From NCBI RefSeq assembly GCF_000308435.1, contig NZ_BAFR01000168.1, forward strand, positions 1 through 64,000: a DNA stretch of 64,000 nt, in the 5' to 3' direction. Both the position numbers and the translations under genes were made by a program. This DNA comes from Nocardia araoensis NBRC 100135. Lineage in GTDB: Bacteria; Actinomycetota; Actinomycetes; Mycobacteriales; Mycobacteriaceae. Positions 19,201 through 26,808 of the stretch are shown in pieces (position 1 is the stretch's first letter; the number at the start of each line of letters is the position of its first letter). The notes under the pieces are model-generated. The model was not told the origin of the DNA, did not search any database, and saw only the letters and a list, made by a program, of their open reading frames with translations.

Positions 19201-22200
19201 ACCCTTCGGGCGGCCAGTGGAGCCCGAGGTGAAGATGACATAGGCCGGGTTGTCCCGGCGCACCGGTCGCAGCAGTTCCCCGGCGCGCAGTGGACTGCCG
19301 TCGACGCCGTCGAAACCTTCCGCGTCGAGACGCAGCAGCGCGATCGAGTCCGGCACGGCGACGGCGTCCGCCGTCGTCGTGATCACGCACACCGGATTCG
19401 CGGTGCGCAGGACGTGCTCGATGCGCTCGTCGGGATGATCCGGATCAAGCGGCACGTACGCGGCGCCCGCGGTGACGATCCCGTACATCGCGACGACCAG
19501 GTCCAGCGAACGGCGGATCGCGAGGCCGACCAGCGATTCCGCACCCACGCCACGCGAGATCAGCAGGCGGGCGAGCCGGTTGACCCGCTCGTCGAACTCG
19601 CGGTAGGTCAGCTCACGGCCCTCGTACACCACCGCGACCCGATCCGGATACGACCGCACCGCACGGCGGTAGCCGTCCAGCAACAACTCCGGTTCGACCG
19701 GATGCCGGGTGTCGTTCCACTCCCGCAGGATGCGATCGCGTTCCGCGGCAGTGAGCATGATGTCGATATCGCCGACCGGCGCGCCGAGGTCGCCGAGCAG
19801 GGCCTCGATCACCCGCAGCAGTCGTGCGGCGAGCGCGTCCACCTCGTCGGCGGTGAACCGGCTGCCGAAGAACTTCCAGGTCAGTTCGAGCGTCGACGCC
19901 GAGTGCACCAGCAGGGTCAACGGATAGTGCGTGTCGTCCTGGAGACCGACGCCGGTCACCGACATACCGTCCACCGAACTGGCGGCGGCGATGGCGTCCC
20001 GGTCGATCGGGTACGACTCGAAGATCAGCAGGGTGTCGAACAGGGCGCCCGCGCCGACGGTCCGCTGGATATCGGTGAGACCCACGTAGTGGTGATCGAG
20101 CAGGTCGGCTTGCTCCTGTTGCAGGCGGCGCAGCAGCTCGCCGATCGTGCCGCGGCCGCCGGTGCGCACCAGCACCGGCAGCGTGTTGATGAACAAGCCC
20201 ACCATGGACTCGACGCCGGGCAGCTCGCCGGGGCGGCCGGACACGGTCGCGCCGAACACCACGTCGTCGCGACCCGTCAGCCGCCCGAGCAGAATGCCCC
20301 ACGCGGCCTGCACCATCGTGTTCACCGTGACGCCGAGTTCGGCGGCGCGGCTCGTGATCCGGAGGGTGGTCTCGGCGTCGATCTCGGTGACGAGCTTGCC
20401 CACTTCGTAGTGCTCGACGGCCTTCGCCTGCGGGGCGAGCAGCGTCGGCTCGTCCACACCCGACAGCGCGTGCGTCCACACGCGCAGCGACGCCTCCTGG
20501 TCGCGGGCCGCGAGCCAGGCGAGGAAGTTGCGATAGGAGCTGACCCGGGGCAGCGCCGACTGGTCGCCCCGCGTCGCGTACAGCACCAGCACATCGCGCA
20601 GCAGCAGCGGCATCGACCAACCGTCGAGCAGGATGTGATGGCTGGTGATCACCAACCGCCATTGCCGCTCGGCGCTCGCATCCCCGGTTCCGGTGCGGTA
20701 CAGGGTGAATCGCATCAGCGGCGGCGCCGACATATCGAAATGGGTCTCGCGCTCGAGCACGACCAGCCGGTGCAGCTGCGCCGCGCGCTCGGACTCGGGC
20801 AGGTGCGTCAGATCGACTTCCCGCCAGGGCACCTCGATCCGGTCCATGACCACCTGGACCGAGCGTCCCTCGGTGTCGGTGACGAACGCGGCCCGCAGGT
20901 TCGGGTAGCGGTCCAGCACGGCCTGCGCCGCCGCCCGCAGTCGCTCGACGTCCAAGGCGCCGCTCAGGTCGACCCGTGCCTGCGTGATGTAGACGTCCAC
21001 GCTCGACTGGGCCAGCTGCGCGTGGAACAGCAGACCGGATTGCAGGGGCGACAGCGGCCACACGTCGGCAAGGGCCGGGTAATCGCGTTCCCAGGCTTCG
21101 ATCTCCGCTTGCCCGACCGTGACCAGCGGCAGGTCCGACGGCGTCCGGCCACCCGCGTCCGGCTGCCGCGCGTGGCGCGCGAGGGCGGTGAGCGCGGCGA
21201 CCCAGAGATCGGCGAGTTCACGCACCCGTTCCCGCGACAGCAGTCCGCTGGGGAAGGCGAACGACGCGCCCAGCTGCGGACCGTCCGCGCCCTCGGTGAC
21301 GATCGCGTTGATGTCGACCACGCCGTTGGCGGGCATGTCCGAATCCAGGTCGGCATCCAGTTGCCCCAGGTCGGCGACCGGCGCCCAATCCAGCTCACCG
21401 AGTCGCCCGGCGAGTTCTCCGGTCGCGACCCGGCCCAGGTAGTTGAAGCTGATCTGCCCGGCATCTTCCAGCTGTGCGGCGGTCCGCGGGTTCAGGTAGC
21501 GCAGCAAACCGTAGCCGAGGCCGTTTCCAGGTATCGCCAGCAGCTGTTCCTTCACCGATTTCACGATGTCGGCCAACGGCTTCCCGCCGTCGAACGCCGC
21601 GGCGACGTCGACGCCTGCCAGCTCGAGCCGGACCGGATAGGCGCTGGTGAACCAGCCGATCGTCCGGGCCAGATCAGCACCGGCGACGAGTTCTTCCGCG
21701 CGACCGTGGCCTTCCAGCTCGACCAGCACCGCACCGTTGGACGCCGCACCACGCCATTTGCTCACCGCCAGGGCCAGCGCCGACAACAGCCCGTCGTTGA
21801 CGCCGCCTCGATACCGCTCCGGGAGCACGGTCAACACCGCGTCGGTCACGTCCGCGGGCAACGTCACCCGGACCTGGTCGACAGTGGCGAGCGTGTCCAC
21901 CACCGGATCGAAGGCCCGGCTGCCGAGCGGTGTCTCCGGGGTCGCCGTGACCTGCTGCCAGAACGGCAGTTCCGCGACCAGCGCCGGGTCGTTCGCGGCA
22001 TCGGCGAGAGCGTGCGCCCACCGGCGCATCGAAGTTCCGTTGGCAGGCAGCGTCACCGCTTGCCCCGCCGGCTGCGACCAGGCCATCGCGAGATCGGGAA
22101 GCAGGATCCGCCAGGACACACCGTCGACGACGAAGTGGTGCGCGACGATCAGCAATACGTCACGACGCCGACCGGCCGTCTCGGACCCGGTGAAGGCGAA

Positions 22201-24453
22201 CCAAACGAACTGCGCCATCACCGCATTCGACGGATCGAGCCTGCCCAGCGCCGCGTCGTATGCGGCGCTCGCCCGCCGCGTCAAGTCCGCGTCGTCGATC
22301 CCGGCAGGCAGTTCGACCCGGTGCACCAGCGCGTCGGCATCCACCGCGCCGCGTTCCAGCGCTTCGAACACCCAGGCGCTGCCCGGCGTCGCGTCCACGG
22401 AGGCGGGGACGCCTTCGGCGCGACGGCGCAGGCGGGCGCGCAGGATGTCGTGATGGTCCAGAACCGCGCCGATCGTCGCGACCAGAGCGGCACGATCGAC
22501 GCCTGCGGGCAGCCGCACCGCCATCGACTGCGAGTATCGCTGGTAGGACGAACCACTGGCGAGGGTCGCCGCCATGATCGGCGTCAACGGGATCTCACCC
22601 ACTCCGCCGCCCGGCAGTTCCGCCAGCTGGTGCTGCGAAGCATCGGCGAGCGTGGCGACCTCCGCCAATGCCTCGACCGTGCGGTGGTCGAACACATCCC
22701 GCGCGGTGAACACGACGCCCCGTGCTTTGGCCCGCGAGACCAACTGGATCGACAGGATCGAATCGCCGCCCAACGCGAAGAACGAGTCGTCCAGACCGAC
22801 TCGCTCGACGCCGAGCACAGCGGCGAAGATCTCGGCGATGATCTCCTGCAACTGTGTGGTGGGCGCACGGAACTCGCGTACGGCGAACACCGGCTCGGGC
22901 AGAGCCGCACGATCCAGCTTTCCCACCGGCGTCAACGGAATCCGCTCCAGCACCATGATGGAAGCCGGAATCATGTACCCGGGCAGCGACCCACCCACGA
23001 ACTCCGCCAGCACACCGGTGTCCACACCCGCACCCGGCCGCGGCAGCACATAAGACACCAACGCAGTCGCACCCGACGGCAACGTCTTGCCGATGGTCAC
23101 CGCGAAATCGACATCGGGATGACCGGTCAACACATTGTCGATCTCGCCCAACTCGATGCGGAAACCACGGATCTTCACCTGGAAATCCGACCGTCCCACG
23201 TACTCGATGACGCTGCCGGATTCGGCCCGGCGCACCAGGTCCCCGGTCCGATACAGCCGCCCGCCAGGAGTGCCGGTCTCCGCGCCGAACGGGCTGGCCA
23301 CGAACCGATCCGCGGTCGATCCGGGCCGACCCGCATACCCCTGCGCCAACGCGGCACCCGACAGATACAACTCACCGACCACCCCGGCGGGCACCGGAGC
23401 CAACCGCGAATCCAGCACGAACGCGCCCACGCCCGCGATAGCCGTGCCGATCGAGATCGGCTCCCCCGGGGCCAACGGAGGCGTGCTCGTAGCCAGAATC
23501 GTCGCCTCGGTGGGTCCGTAACCATTGAAGAACCGACGACCACCCGCCCACCGGCCGACCAGCTCCGGACCGAACCTGTCCCCCGCGACCACGACGACCT
23601 GAAGATCATCGAGGCCCGCCGGCTCCACCGACTCCAACGCGGCCGGAGTGATCAACATGTGCGTCACCCGCTCGCGCCGGAGCAGATCCGCCAACTCTTC
23701 CCCGCCGAAGACCCCCGGCGGCGCGATCACCAATGTCGCGCCCGACGAAAACGCCAGCAACAACTCCAATACCGATACATCGAAGTTCGGCGAACACACG
23801 TGCAGAACGCGCGACTCCCCGGTCACGCCGAAATGCTCACGTTCCGCGGCCACCAACCCCGCCAGACCGCTGTGCGTAACCACGACACCCTTGGGTCGTC
23901 CCGTCGACCCGGAGGTATAGATCACGTACGCCGGATGCCGCTCGTCCAGCGGGCGGACCCGATCGGTGTACGACAGCGGGTGGCCCGGGTGCGCGGCGAT
24001 GCGCGCGGACCGTGCCGGATCGTCCAGTTCGAGCCAGTCCACCGCCGTGCCCAGCGCCGGCCGGTATGCCGAAGTGGTCAATCCGAGCACCGCACCGGAA
24101 TCCGAGATGATGTGCGCGATCCGCTCGGGCGGGTACGCCGGATCCACCGGCACGTACGCCGCGCCCGTCTTCGCGACCGCCCACACCGCCAGTACCGATT
24201 CGACGCTGCGTGCGATACCGATCGCCACGGTGTCTCCCGCGCCGATCCGGTGTCCGACGAGTTCGCGCGCCAGTCGGGACGACAATTCGTCCAGCTCGCG
24301 ATAGGTCAACTGCCGGTCGTCGGACGGATCGCCGGTCGGATTGAACCGAACGGCGACGGAGTCGGCCGCGGATTCCACAGCGGCCGTGAGCAAACTCACA
24401 AAAAGAAGACCGACCCGCCGACGACCTCGCGAAGCACGACGATCCCTACCCAT
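10237..24453 (-). CDS. Four-module nonribosomal peptide synthetase with terminal reductase
   Basis: 4738-aa NRPS. Domain order by motif: A1 (TSGSTGRPKG ~180), T1 (LGGDS ~563), E (HHFVVDG ~772, NYLGR ~1010), C2 (HHILLDG ~1271), A2 (~1741), T2 (~2140), C3 (HHISADG ~2335), A3 (~2836), T3 (~3212), C4 (HHIAADG ~3421), A4 (~3912), T4 (LGGTS ~4288), reductase (LLTGATGFVG ~4372, YHNGARVNH, GYVAGKW). This predicts a tetrapeptide with a D first residue released as an aldehyde. No starter C domain is present, so the first residue is loaded free. Specificity residues read against GrsA: A1 DVLIVAGIL; A2 and A4 both DVWFFILVS; A3 DALIIGGIM; none gives me a confident amino acid. Start 24453 has GAGGTGAG upstream. 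It heads a run with AKR, acyltransferase-like and DUF885 genes. No MbtH-like gene or phosphopantetheinyl transferase is nearby. Confidence 0.93.
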   Translation of the reverse strand: MGRDRRASRGRRRVGLLFVSLLTAAVESAADSVAVRFNPTGDPSDDRQLTYRELDELSSRLARELVGHRIGAGDTVAIGIARSVESVLAVWAVAKTGAAYVPVDPAYPPERIAHIISDSGAVLGLTTSAYRPALGTAVDWLELDDPARSARIAAHPGHPLSYTDRVRPLDERHPAYVIYTSGSTGRPKGVVVTHSGLAGLVAAEREHFGVTGESRVLHVCSPNFDVSVLELLLAFSSGATLVIAPPGVFGGEELADLLRRERVTHMLITPAALESVEPAGLDDLQVVVVAGDRFGPELVGRWAGGRRFFNGYGPTEATILATSTPPLAPGEPISIGTAIAGVGAFVLDSRLAPVPAGVVGELYLSGAALAQGYAGRPGSTADRFVASPFGAETGTPGGRLYRTGDLVRRAESGSVIEYVGRSDFQVKIRGFRIELGEIDNVLTGHPDVDFAVTIGKTLPSGATALVSYVLPRPGAGVDTGVLAEFVGGSLPGYMIPASIMVLERIPLTPVGKLDRAALPEPVFAVREFRAPTTQLQEIIAEIFAAVLGVERVGLDDSFFALGGDSILSIQLVSRAKARGVVFTARDVFDHRTVEALAEVATLADASQHQLAELPGGGVGEIPLTPIMAATLASGSSYQRYSQSMAVRLPAGVDRAALVATIGAVLDHHDILRARLRRRAEGVPASVDATPGSAWVFEALERGAVDADALVHRVELPAGIDDADLTRRASAAYDAALGRLDPSNAVMAQFVWFAFTGSETAGRRRDVLLIVAHHFVVDGVSWRILLPDLAMAWSQPAGQAVTLPANGTSMRRWAHALADAANDPALVAELPFWQQVTATPETPLGSRAFDPVVDTLATVDQVRVTLPADVTDAVLTVLPERYRGGVNDGLLSALALAVSKWRGAASNGAVLVELEGHGRAEELVAGADLARTIGWFTSAYPVRLELAGVDVAAAFDGGKPLADIVKSVKEQLLAIPGNGLGYGLLRYLNPRTAAQLEDAGQISFNYLGRVATGELAGRLGELDWAPVADLGQLDADLDSDMPANGVVDINAIVTEGADGPQLGASFAFPSGLLSRERVRELADLWVAALTALARHARQPDAGGRTPSDLPLVTVGQAEIEAWERDYPALADVWPLSPLQSGLLFHAQLAQSSVDVYITQARVDLSGALDVERLRAAAQAVLDRYPNLRAAFVTDTEGRSVQVVMDRIEVPWREVDLTHLPESERAAQLHRLVVLERETHFDMSAPPLMRFTLYRTGTGDASAERQWRLVITSHHILLDGWSMPLLLRDVLVLYATRGDQSALPRVSSYRNFLAWLAARDQEASLRVWTHALSGVDEPTLLAPQAKAVEHYEVGKLVTEIDAETTLRITSRAAELGVTVNTMVQAAWGILLGRLTGRDDVVFGATVSGRPGELPGVESMVGLFINTLPVLVRTGGRGTIGELLRRLQQEQADLLDHHYVGLTDIQRTVGAGALFDTLLIFESYPIDRDAIAAASSVDGMSVTGVGLQDDTHYPLTLLVHSASTLELTWKFFGSRFTADEVDALAARLLRVIEALLGDLGAPVGDIDIMLTAAERDRILREWNDTRHPVEPELLLDGYRRAVRSYPDRVAVVYEGRELTYREFDERVNRLARLLISRGVGAESLVGLAIRRSLDLVVAMYGIVTAGAAYVPLDPDHPDERIEHVLRTANPVCVITTTADAVAVPDSIALLRLDAEGFDGVDGSPLRAGELLRPVRRDNPAYVIFTSGSTGRPKGVAVSHGAIHNQIAWMLAEYPMGVDDVYFQKTATTFDVSLWGYFMPLRVGAKLVVATHDGHRDPAYLADTIAAQRVTVTDFVPSMLAVFAADASADALATLRQVFVIGEALPPETVAALRAVTAAAVHNLYGPTEAAVSITAWQASGRELPRVPIGSPQWNSGVYVLDARLRPVPAEVPGELYLAGDQLARGYLARPDLTADRFVADPFGTGERMYRTGDLVRWRAPGRAANGEPAGSGETTAHGVLEYLGRIDFQVKFRGQRIELGDIESALLAQSSVTQAVVVVLSSGLGDQLVAYAVPAPGARIDSAHLRAALGRTLPAYMVPATIVELAEFPLNTSGKLDRKALPRPTFTGREFRAPSTPLEEIVAGVFAGVLGADRVGADDDFFALGGNSLVATQVAARLSTALDARVSVRTLFDAPTVADLAARIVPGSAATVRPPLVRAERPHPVPLSPAQQRMWVLNQVDTGSPVYNMPFVLRLAGALDVPALRQAVLDVLERHEALRTRFPVHAPDGTPCQEILPVREALPDGLTVETVTADVHGRVTELTSAGFDVTERPPVRIRLFSDPGTDEHLLVLVVHHISADGSSLAPLARDLVTAYLARSAGAAPSWTPLAVQYADFAVWQHAVIGTDADENSVAARQLAYWRRQLAGVADAARLPLDHPRPQLGSMRGASTALAVPAQVHAGLAGIAREHNASLFMVVHAALAALLARLSGGSDIAIGTPIAGRGAAVLDDLVGMFVNTLILRTDVDSAAAFAALVAQARETGLSAFANADIPFERVVEAVAPVAAGGPLLQVMLSFQNVEQPSLELPGLTVSVLETDEVAAKFDLQVTVEPRYRADGAPDELVVVFTYAADIFAPDTIAALGRRFERILAAVAADSHVVVGDIDILDATERDRVLSAPVPSAAPGPVERDGGATLPELLAAAVENNPDGVAVVYADASHRLAEVEYIDLDERSTRLARLLIGRGIGPEDLVAVGIPRSLDSVLAVWAVAKTGAGFVPVDPNYPAERVAHMIADSGAVFGLTVAEVCADLPAQVEWLVIDADEVDRQLDDYPAVAVTDAERIRPLCAEHPAYVIYTSGSTGKPKGVVVTQAGLSSFCDEQRDRYRVTSSSRTLHFASPSFDASVLELLLAVGGAATMVVAAPTVYGGAELAALLRNERVTHAFITPTALASVDPAGLDKLRVVIAGGEACPPDLVQRWAIPIAGRRTREFYNGYGPTETTIMTNISAPLLPGETVTIGGPIRRVAEYVLDERMSPVPDLVVGELYITGAQMARGYHDRPALTSARFVADPFDPNGARMYRTGDLVRRTVDGRLEYLGRNDFQVKIRGFRIELGEIDAVLLAHADVDFAVTIGHELDSGATILVSYVHAVAGATVRPDELVASAERSLPAHMVPTTVVVLDAIPLTPVGKLDRAALPAPVLHTRAYRPPSGALEESVADAFTELLRPAARVGADDDFFELGGNSLIATRLVARLGAALDARIPVRLLFEASTVAALAARLGADAGGTARRPVTAGPRPERIPLSASQRGMWFLNRFDTTSVAYNVPMAVRLSGALDTEALRTAVADLVARHEILRTIYPHSAAAEPDSQPAPMQVILPVERVGTPFEIRTIAPEDVTESVLALASTSFDLATEVPFRGVLFVLRDPAVSSPATPEYVLAMVVHHIAADGSSIGPLTRDLMTAYAARCAGAAPGWAPLPVQYADYSIWQRDLLGAEDDPDSLAAEQIAYWRRALAGLPDQLDLPSDRPRPLTRSTAGGRVTVRIEAETHRGLVDLARSENATLFMVVHTALAVLLARLSGTDDIAIGAPVAGRGDAALDDLIGMFINTLVFRTRYDAGESFTDLLARQRTTDIQGFAHADVPFEQLVQALKPVRSAGRHPLYQVALSFQNLAPVRLDLPELTVSGLDIGAEVSQFDLHWMVGDAYDDAGVPTGIGGVVSYATDMFDHDTVQGFVDRFVRLLAAIADAPAAAVGDIELTDAAERERLLSEAADTAHPVPDRFLLSGYRRAVAATPDAVAVVHDETVWTYREFDARVNRLARYLIRQGIGPESVVALGMPRSPELLVAMYAVLTAGGAYLPLDLDHPAGRIAYVLDVAKPVFVLTDKDHPVHAEGVRVIDTGLLYLAAYSADPVAPDELRAPLHPEHPAYVLFTSGSTGRPKGVLVSHGAIANQIAWMVARYSFGPDDVYLQKTATTFDVSLWGFFVPLSVGARLVLAAPGGQRDPRYIAGLIADHRVTVTDFVPSVLQVFLAGAETEQLASLRAVFAIGEALPPSTVADFAALSDAELHNLYGPTEAAVSVTYWATSVHDRAAVPIGVAQWNTRTYVLDSRLHLVPPGVVGELYLAGDQLARGYLRRPDLTADRFSADPYGPQGARMYRTGDLVRRRADGVLEYLGRSDFQAKIRGHRVELGEIEAALLADPSIAQAVVVVGASDTGDQLVAYVVAAAGFAVDAVRGSLAQVLPSYMVPSAIMVLDSLPVNDSGKLNRAALPRPVFRVRDFVAPVTATERAVAEVFADVLAVAQVGAEDDFFDLGGTSLLAFTLQRALAARLSIDVPMAALFTTPTVRGLAARIDDPAQQALPGDDSAMIAADAVLEAEIDGAGAAPAHSGPPQEVLLTGATGFVGAHLLAELLSGTRARVWCLVRGSDDEQARDRIRNALTKYRLWDDAFDARIFAVAGDLAAPRFALDQSGYALLAERIEVIYHNGARVNHIEPYSRLRAANVEGTREVLRLATTTRIKPVHFVSTVSAVIPAAPAPDFRASEDVELRASEVSGNGYVAGKWVAEQLVRQAGERGVPVRIYRPGVVSGDPRVGVNSEDDSFWNMIRAAAILGLAPDTGAAETTLVPVNYVAGAIVALSGDPTGAAVYHLVNAQPVAVSDIFEAMRRSGIPIVTASIEEIAARLAEEASARDAAGDDSLVRAALVSGNYGGAAVPVDDILTRTELAGHDIHCPPIDAAALDAYVASFVDSGFFPIPNEMAHAR

Positions 24454-25208
24454 GGCTGTATCTCACCTCTCGCCGCCGATTCGCCCGATACAGCTGCAAA
24501 TCGTCTTCCCACTACCCACATGCCGCGACCAGCGCCGGATCGGAGCGACCGGAATTTTACCCGTGAGTTTTCTCAGACTATTCCCAATGCTGAAAATATG
24601 CCGATTTGCTCGAACGTGGTTGCCGACGTCGGCGGCGCTACGTGGAAAAATTCCACCAGGTGCACGCAGTAGGACGTTTGCCCAGGTAGGTGCGGCGGCG
24701 AGGCCGAACAAGCCCACTCGATCGATAAATCGAAGTCCGTCGAATAATTCAATCGACTGCCGCAGTTATGTTTCCGAGATCGTGCCGAGCGATCGCCTTG
24801 GGGAAGGAAAACGCGATGCGACTTACAGCCTTTTTAGATCGTTGTACACGATAAGAGGCAAGATCATTTACTCAAGAATTGCTTACAGATTGCCAACCGT
24901 TTACCTTGGTACGGACAGAATTTGCTCGACGATTCCGGGAATCCGGCGCATATCCCCTGCGGGACGGGCGCGACGCGTCCGCACTCGCACAGCCGACCGA
25001 GCGCGCATCCTCGCTGCGGACGCGGCCACCGAGCGCGGCCACGACACCCACAGCGCAGGTCATGACCCGTTACCAACAGGTAGGGGTACCCCGGTCGTCC
25101 GGCGACGGCGAGGCAGAGCAGAATTCGGCTATGCGGCGACAGCTGGACCTGATCTCACCGGATACACGACGCACCTGTGCGTGTTTGCCGAAACGGAGCG
25201 CCGGGTAA
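24454..25208. other. Long intergenic region between NRPS and coaA
   Basis: About 755 bp between divergent genes without a convincing gene. It is richer in A+T than its neighbours around 24535-24610 and 24710-24920, and must hold the promoters of the NRPS operon and of coaA. A short dyad, ATCGT-N5-ACGAT, lies at about 24838-24852. Open frames here lack family features and actinobacterial third-position GC bias. Confidence 0.5.
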
Positions 25209-26141
25209 ATGGCACGAATGAGCGAGCCGAGTCCCTACGTGGAATTCGACCGGAAACAGTGGCGGACCCTGCGTAAATCGACTCCCCTGGTGCTCACCGA
25301 GGAAGAACTGATCGGCCTGCGTGGTCTCGGGGAACAGATCGATCTCGAAGAAGTCGCGGAGGTGTATCTCCCGCTCGCTCGTCTCATCCACCTCCAGGTG
25401 GCCGCGCGTCAGCGGCTGTTCGCCGCGACCGCGACATTCCTCGGTGAAACCCATCCCGACCAGCAGGTGCCGTTCGTGATCGGCGTCGCGGGCAGCGTCG
25501 CGGTGGGCAAGTCCACCACCGCGCGCGTGCTGCAAGCACTGCTGGCGCGCTGGGACCACCACCCGCGGGTCGACCTGGTCACCACCGACGGATTCCTCTA
25601 TCCCACCGCGGAACTCACCCGGCGCGGCATCATGCATCGCAAGGGTTTTCCGGAGAGCTACGACCGCCGCAAGCTGTTGCGATTCGTCACCGAGGTGAAA
25701 TCCGGTGCGGCCGAAGTCTGCGCCCCGGTGTATTCGCACATCTCCTATGACATCGTGCCGAGCAAGCTGCACTGCGTGCGCCAGCCGGACATTCTGATCG
25801 TGGAGGGGTTGAACGTGCTGCAGACCGGTCCGCGCCTGATGGTGTCGGATCTGTTCGACTTCTCGATCTACGTCGACGCGCGCATCGAGGACATCGAGAA
25901 GTGGTACGTGCAAAGGTTTCTCACCTTGCGCAAGACCGCTTTCGCCGACCCGAACGCGCATTTCCACCACTACTCCGGATTCACCGACGAGCAGGCGACC
26001 GCGGCCGCGCAGGAGATCTGGAACAACACCAACCGGCCGAATCTGGTCGAGAACATTCTGCCCACCCGTCCCCGCGCGACCCTGGTGCTGCGTAAGGACG
26101 CCGATCACAGCATCAATCGGCTTCGGCTGCGGAAATTGTGA
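25209..26141 (+). CDS. coaA: Pantothenate kinase type I
   Basis: Catalyses ATP-dependent phosphorylation of pantothenate, the first step of coenzyme A synthesis; cytosolic, feedback-inhibited by CoA in the family. 310 aa, as usual. Walker A GVAGSVAVGKS lies at about residues 92-102, TTDGFLYP near 135, and the conserved tail NLVENILPTRPRATLVLRKDADHS near the end. The opening SEPSPYVEFDR matches the actinobacterial family; an ATG at 25218 is an alternative start. It is convergent with the hypothetical gene at 26148 with only 6 bp between. Confidence 0.95.
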   Translation: MARMSEPSPYVEFDRKQWRTLRKSTPLVLTEEELIGLRGLGEQIDLEEVAEVYLPLARLIHLQVAARQRLFAATATFLGETHPDQQVPFVIGVAGSVAVGKSTTARVLQALLARWDHHPRVDLVTTDGFLYPTAELTRRGIMHRKGFPESYDRRKLLRFVTEVKSGAAEVCAPVYSHISYDIVPSKLHCVRQPDILIVEGLNVLQTGPRLMVSDLFDFSIYVDARIEDIEKWYVQRFLTLRKTAFADPNAHFHHYSGFTDEQATAAAQEIWNNTNRPNLVENILPTRPRATLVLRKDADHSINRLRLRKL

Positions 26142-26147
26142 TCGCGC

Positions 26148-26747
26148 TCACAATTTCCACGCCTCGTCGAGCCGCTGCGCGACATCGATATCGCAGACCG
26201 CGGCGATGTGCGGCTTACGGATCTCGGCGCGGATGTAGCGGGCGACGAAACGTCTGATCTCGTGATCGACGCTGGCGAGAACGCGCAGCAGTTGTCCGCG
26301 CCTGGTGGCGGCGGCGACGCTGACGCGTACGTCAGCGGGCTGCGGGTCGGCGATATCGATCACCACCCGCAGGGGCGCCGCCGTGCGCACCGTCAGATAC
26401 AGATGGACGGTTCCCTCGACGTGGAACCGGTGCCGGTCCACCGCCAGGTCCAGCAGCAGGTCGACGTCGAGCGGGATGATCAGCTCGAAGGCGATGGTCT
26501 CGCCGTCGCGGCGGCGCAGCCGGGACGATCCGAGCTGGACCTGCGCGGTGACCTTGGCCAGCCGACCGGGGCCGACCCCGATCGGACCGAAATCGAAAGC
26601 ACTGCCGGTCAACTCGGCGAACGCCCCCGCGATGCGCGCTTCGGAGGCGGCGTACTCCAGGAAGCGCCTACCGAACTCCACATAGCTGATCGAGTCGTCC
26701 GGTTCGCCCCGCGCGGCTCCGGCGCGCCGGTGGTCGAACGAGCTCAT
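26148..26747 (-). CDS. Conserved hypothetical protein
   Basis: 199-aa protein I cannot assign to a function. It has no signal peptide or membrane span. The middle is beta-rich (FELIIPLDVDLLLDLAVDRH, then HVEGTVHLYLTV), the C-terminal third is helical and basic (RRFVARYIRAEIRKP), suggesting a lipid- or ligand-binding beta-sheet fold. High third-position GC supports real coding. It lies 61 bp downstream of the Z-isoprenyl diphosphate synthase on the same strand and may be co-transcribed. Confidence 0.7.
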   Translation of the reverse strand: MSSFDHRRAGAARGEPDDSISYVEFGRRFLEYAASEARIAGAFAELTGSAFDFGPIGVGPGRLAKVTAQVQLGSSRLRRRDGETIAFELIIPLDVDLLLDLAVDRHRFHVEGTVHLYLTVRTAAPLRVVIDIADPQPADVRVSVAAATRRGQLLRVLASVDHEIRRFVARYIRAEIRKPHIAAVCDIDVAQRLDEAWKL

Positions 26748-26808
26748 GAGACCGCACGGTACGCGACAAGATCGACACCGGCGCGGAATTCAGCGAACCA
26801 AGATCGAA

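Noticed and set aside
18271..24672. Very long plus-strand frame opposite the NRPS
   Set aside because: A shadow of high-GC codon bias on the NRPS strand; the sequence is His/Arg/Gln-rich with no domain.
24838..24852. ATCGT-N5-ACGAT dyad in the NRPS/coaA intergenic region
   Set aside because: Arms of 5 bp are too short to call an operator without a second copy.
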